The translations under genes and the position numbers were made by a program. The notes beneath the pieces were generated by a model. The model was not told the origin of the DNA, did no database searches, and worked only from the letters and a program-made list of their open reading frames with translations. Shown one piece after another: positions 5,742 to 6,812 of a stretch of DNA of 6,812 nucleotides. The number at the start of each line of letters is the position of its first letter. Position 1 is the stretch's first letter. The DNA comes from Planctomycetota bacterium (GTDB lineage: Bacteria; Planctomycetota; UBA8108): the NCBI GenBank assembly GCA_022451445.1, contig JAKUSY010000169.1, forward strand, positions 1 to 6,812, in the 5' to 3' direction.

Positions 5742-6812
5742 GTCTCGTTGAGCCGTTGCGGGTTTTCCTCGCCGGCGCCCGCGGCGACGGGATGGCAGGT
5801 GTCGCAATTCTGGGGGACCCTGCTCACCGTGTGGTGGTGGAAGGGATTCCAGCCGAACCCGGTTCGACCATCCCTGCTCGTTCTGACCCTGTCGCGCCAG
5901 CGCAACTGGCCATCTGTGTCGACATAGGTCACGTAGACGCTCATGGAGCTGCACAGGGGAGAGATCTTGCCGTCCTGGTTTTCGCCGAGGGCGAAGAAGT
6001 CCAGCGAGTAGTCATCCCGGAGGACGGAGATGGCTCCCTGCGAATCCAGCCCCGTGGTGAGATTTCGGGCTTCTCTCGAGTCATCGACAGTTACGTGGCA
6101 TCCGAAGCAGGTCTGCCGCCAGGAGGTGTGACAGGTATAGCATTCGAGCTTGTCGGCATGAGAGAACCCGTTCTCATTGACTCCCATGGCCTCGTTCATG
6201 GCGTCGTTGACCCCGCTCTGGAGGATCGTGTGGATCTGCGGGACGTTGAGCTCCCGGTCACCTGTCGCCAGGCGGAGCCTGATGCGGTCCTGCTCGTCCC
6301 GGCGCAGGCGCCTGAGCCTGGAGCCTGCCGAGTTGACGAAATGGCCCTCGGCGGTTTCAGCTATCTCGGCTCTCACCGTGCCGTGGCAATCTTCGCATTT
6401 GATTCCGACCTGGTAATGCTCCGAGCCGTAGATGTTGCCATCTCCATGTACATCGGAGCCGACGTGGCAGTCGATGCAGACCATTCCCGCGGTCGCATGG
6501 AGGTCCGGGGGTGTCTCATCGTAGTCGTTGGTGTCATCCTCGTCGGTGAAATAATAGTCGGCGCCATGGGCGTGCATTTCCCTGCCGAGCGTCACTCCAT
6601 TGGCGGGTGTCTTGTCGGGGGAAAAGCCTCCCTCCCTGATTCCCCGGAACGCCAGGCCGATCCTGCCTCCCTGGAAATGGCAGTGGGCGCATTGCTCGGG
6701 GGGGAGTTTCGTGGTCAGGGCGTGGCGGCGCGGGTGGGGAGGGAAGTCCTTGGAGATTACCGGGTCGGCCGAGTCGGAGAGCGCATCGTCGGAATAAAGC
6801 ATGTGGCAGGCC
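5549..6812 (-). CDS. Multiheme c-type cytochrome, C-terminal part (5' end outside window)
   Basis: The frame is open at the right edge and ends with a TGA at 5551-5549. Counting from the ATG at 6802, six CxxCH heme sites are seen at residues 38 (CAHCH), 109 (CIDCH), 136 (CEDCH), 221 (CYTCH), 232 (CFGCH) and 333 (CDTCH). Just upstream of that ATG the frame reads Ala-Cys-His at the edge, the end of a likely seventh motif, so the ATG is internal and the gene continues outside. Such proteins are exported and heme-loaded in the periplasm, and move electrons between quinol oxidation, reductases or extracellular acceptors. Many other histidines (for example HHH at 322-324, and H77, H79, H119, H129) could be distal heme ligands. 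A very acidic segment with Asp/Glu runs (87-96) follows the first motif, and the longest heme-free stretch is 237-332. I do not recognise a named enzyme. It could be a reductase subunit or an electron carrier. Confidence 0.88.
   Translation of the reverse strand, partial: ACHMLYSDDALSDSADPVISKDFPPHPRRHALTTKLPPEQCAHCHFQGGRIGLAFRGIREGGFSPDKTPANGVTLGREMHAHGADYYFTDEDDTNDYDETPPDLHATAGMVCIDCHVGSDVHGDGNIYGSEHYQVGIKCEDCHGTVRAEIAETAEGHFVNSAGSRLRRLRRDEQDRIRLRLATGDRELNVPQIHTILQSGVNDAMNEAMGVNENGFSHADKLECYTCHTSWRQTCFGCHVTVDDSREARNLTTGLDSQGAISVLRDDYSLDFFALGENQDGKISPLCSSMSVYVTYVDTDGQLRWRDRVRTSRDGRTGFGWNPFHHHTVSRVPQNCDTCHPVAAGAGEENPQRLNETYGFGNGQFLSEDGEGTIRDLSAFLNGDGELIGEFPPPDTGPVPARIRRRALSIEVVPHPRQER

Overview
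The window is GC-rich bacterial DNA that most resembles Planctomycetota. The main reason is the left-edge gene, which carries the C-terminus of a PSD1/DUF1553 protein, a family expanded in Planctomycetota and relatives. The paired HtrA-like proteins and the large multiheme cytochrome c fit that assignment. No rRNA, tRNA, CRISPR array, insertion sequence or phage gene was seen.

Layout from left to right: (1) 2-487, plus strand, the end of a DUF1553 protein. (2) 527-2877, minus strand, two translationally coupled secreted trypsin-fold/PDZ proteins. The upstream gene (1834-2877) has an intact His-Asp-Ser triad. The downstream gene (527-1834) has lost His and has Cys in place of Ser, carries its PDZ domain inside the protease fold, and ends in a coiled coil. 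(3) 3036-4079, minus strand, a medium-chain zinc-type sugar/polyol dehydrogenase with a TTG start. (4) 4080-4445, a 366-base divergent intergenic region with a plausible promoter for the dehydrogenase. (5) 4446-5213, plus strand, a cupin resembling D-lyxose ketol-isomerase. (6) 5328-5741, plus strand, a response-regulator receiver domain that breaks down after about 60 residues and runs into the convergent gene; probably a remnant. (7) 5549-6812, minus strand, a multiheme c-type cytochrome with six complete CxxCH motifs and the end of a seventh at the window edge.

Likely working units: the two HtrA-like genes form an envelope protein-quality or regulatory pair made from one transcript. The dehydrogenase and the isomerase-like cupin are divergently transcribed from one shared region and may handle the same sugar or polyol; this is inferred from family and position only. 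The cytochrome suggests periplasmic electron transfer, with partners outside the window. The boldest leads are the pseudoprotease with its nested PDZ domain and the dehydrogenase/cupin pair. Nothing here clearly amounts to a wholly new system.
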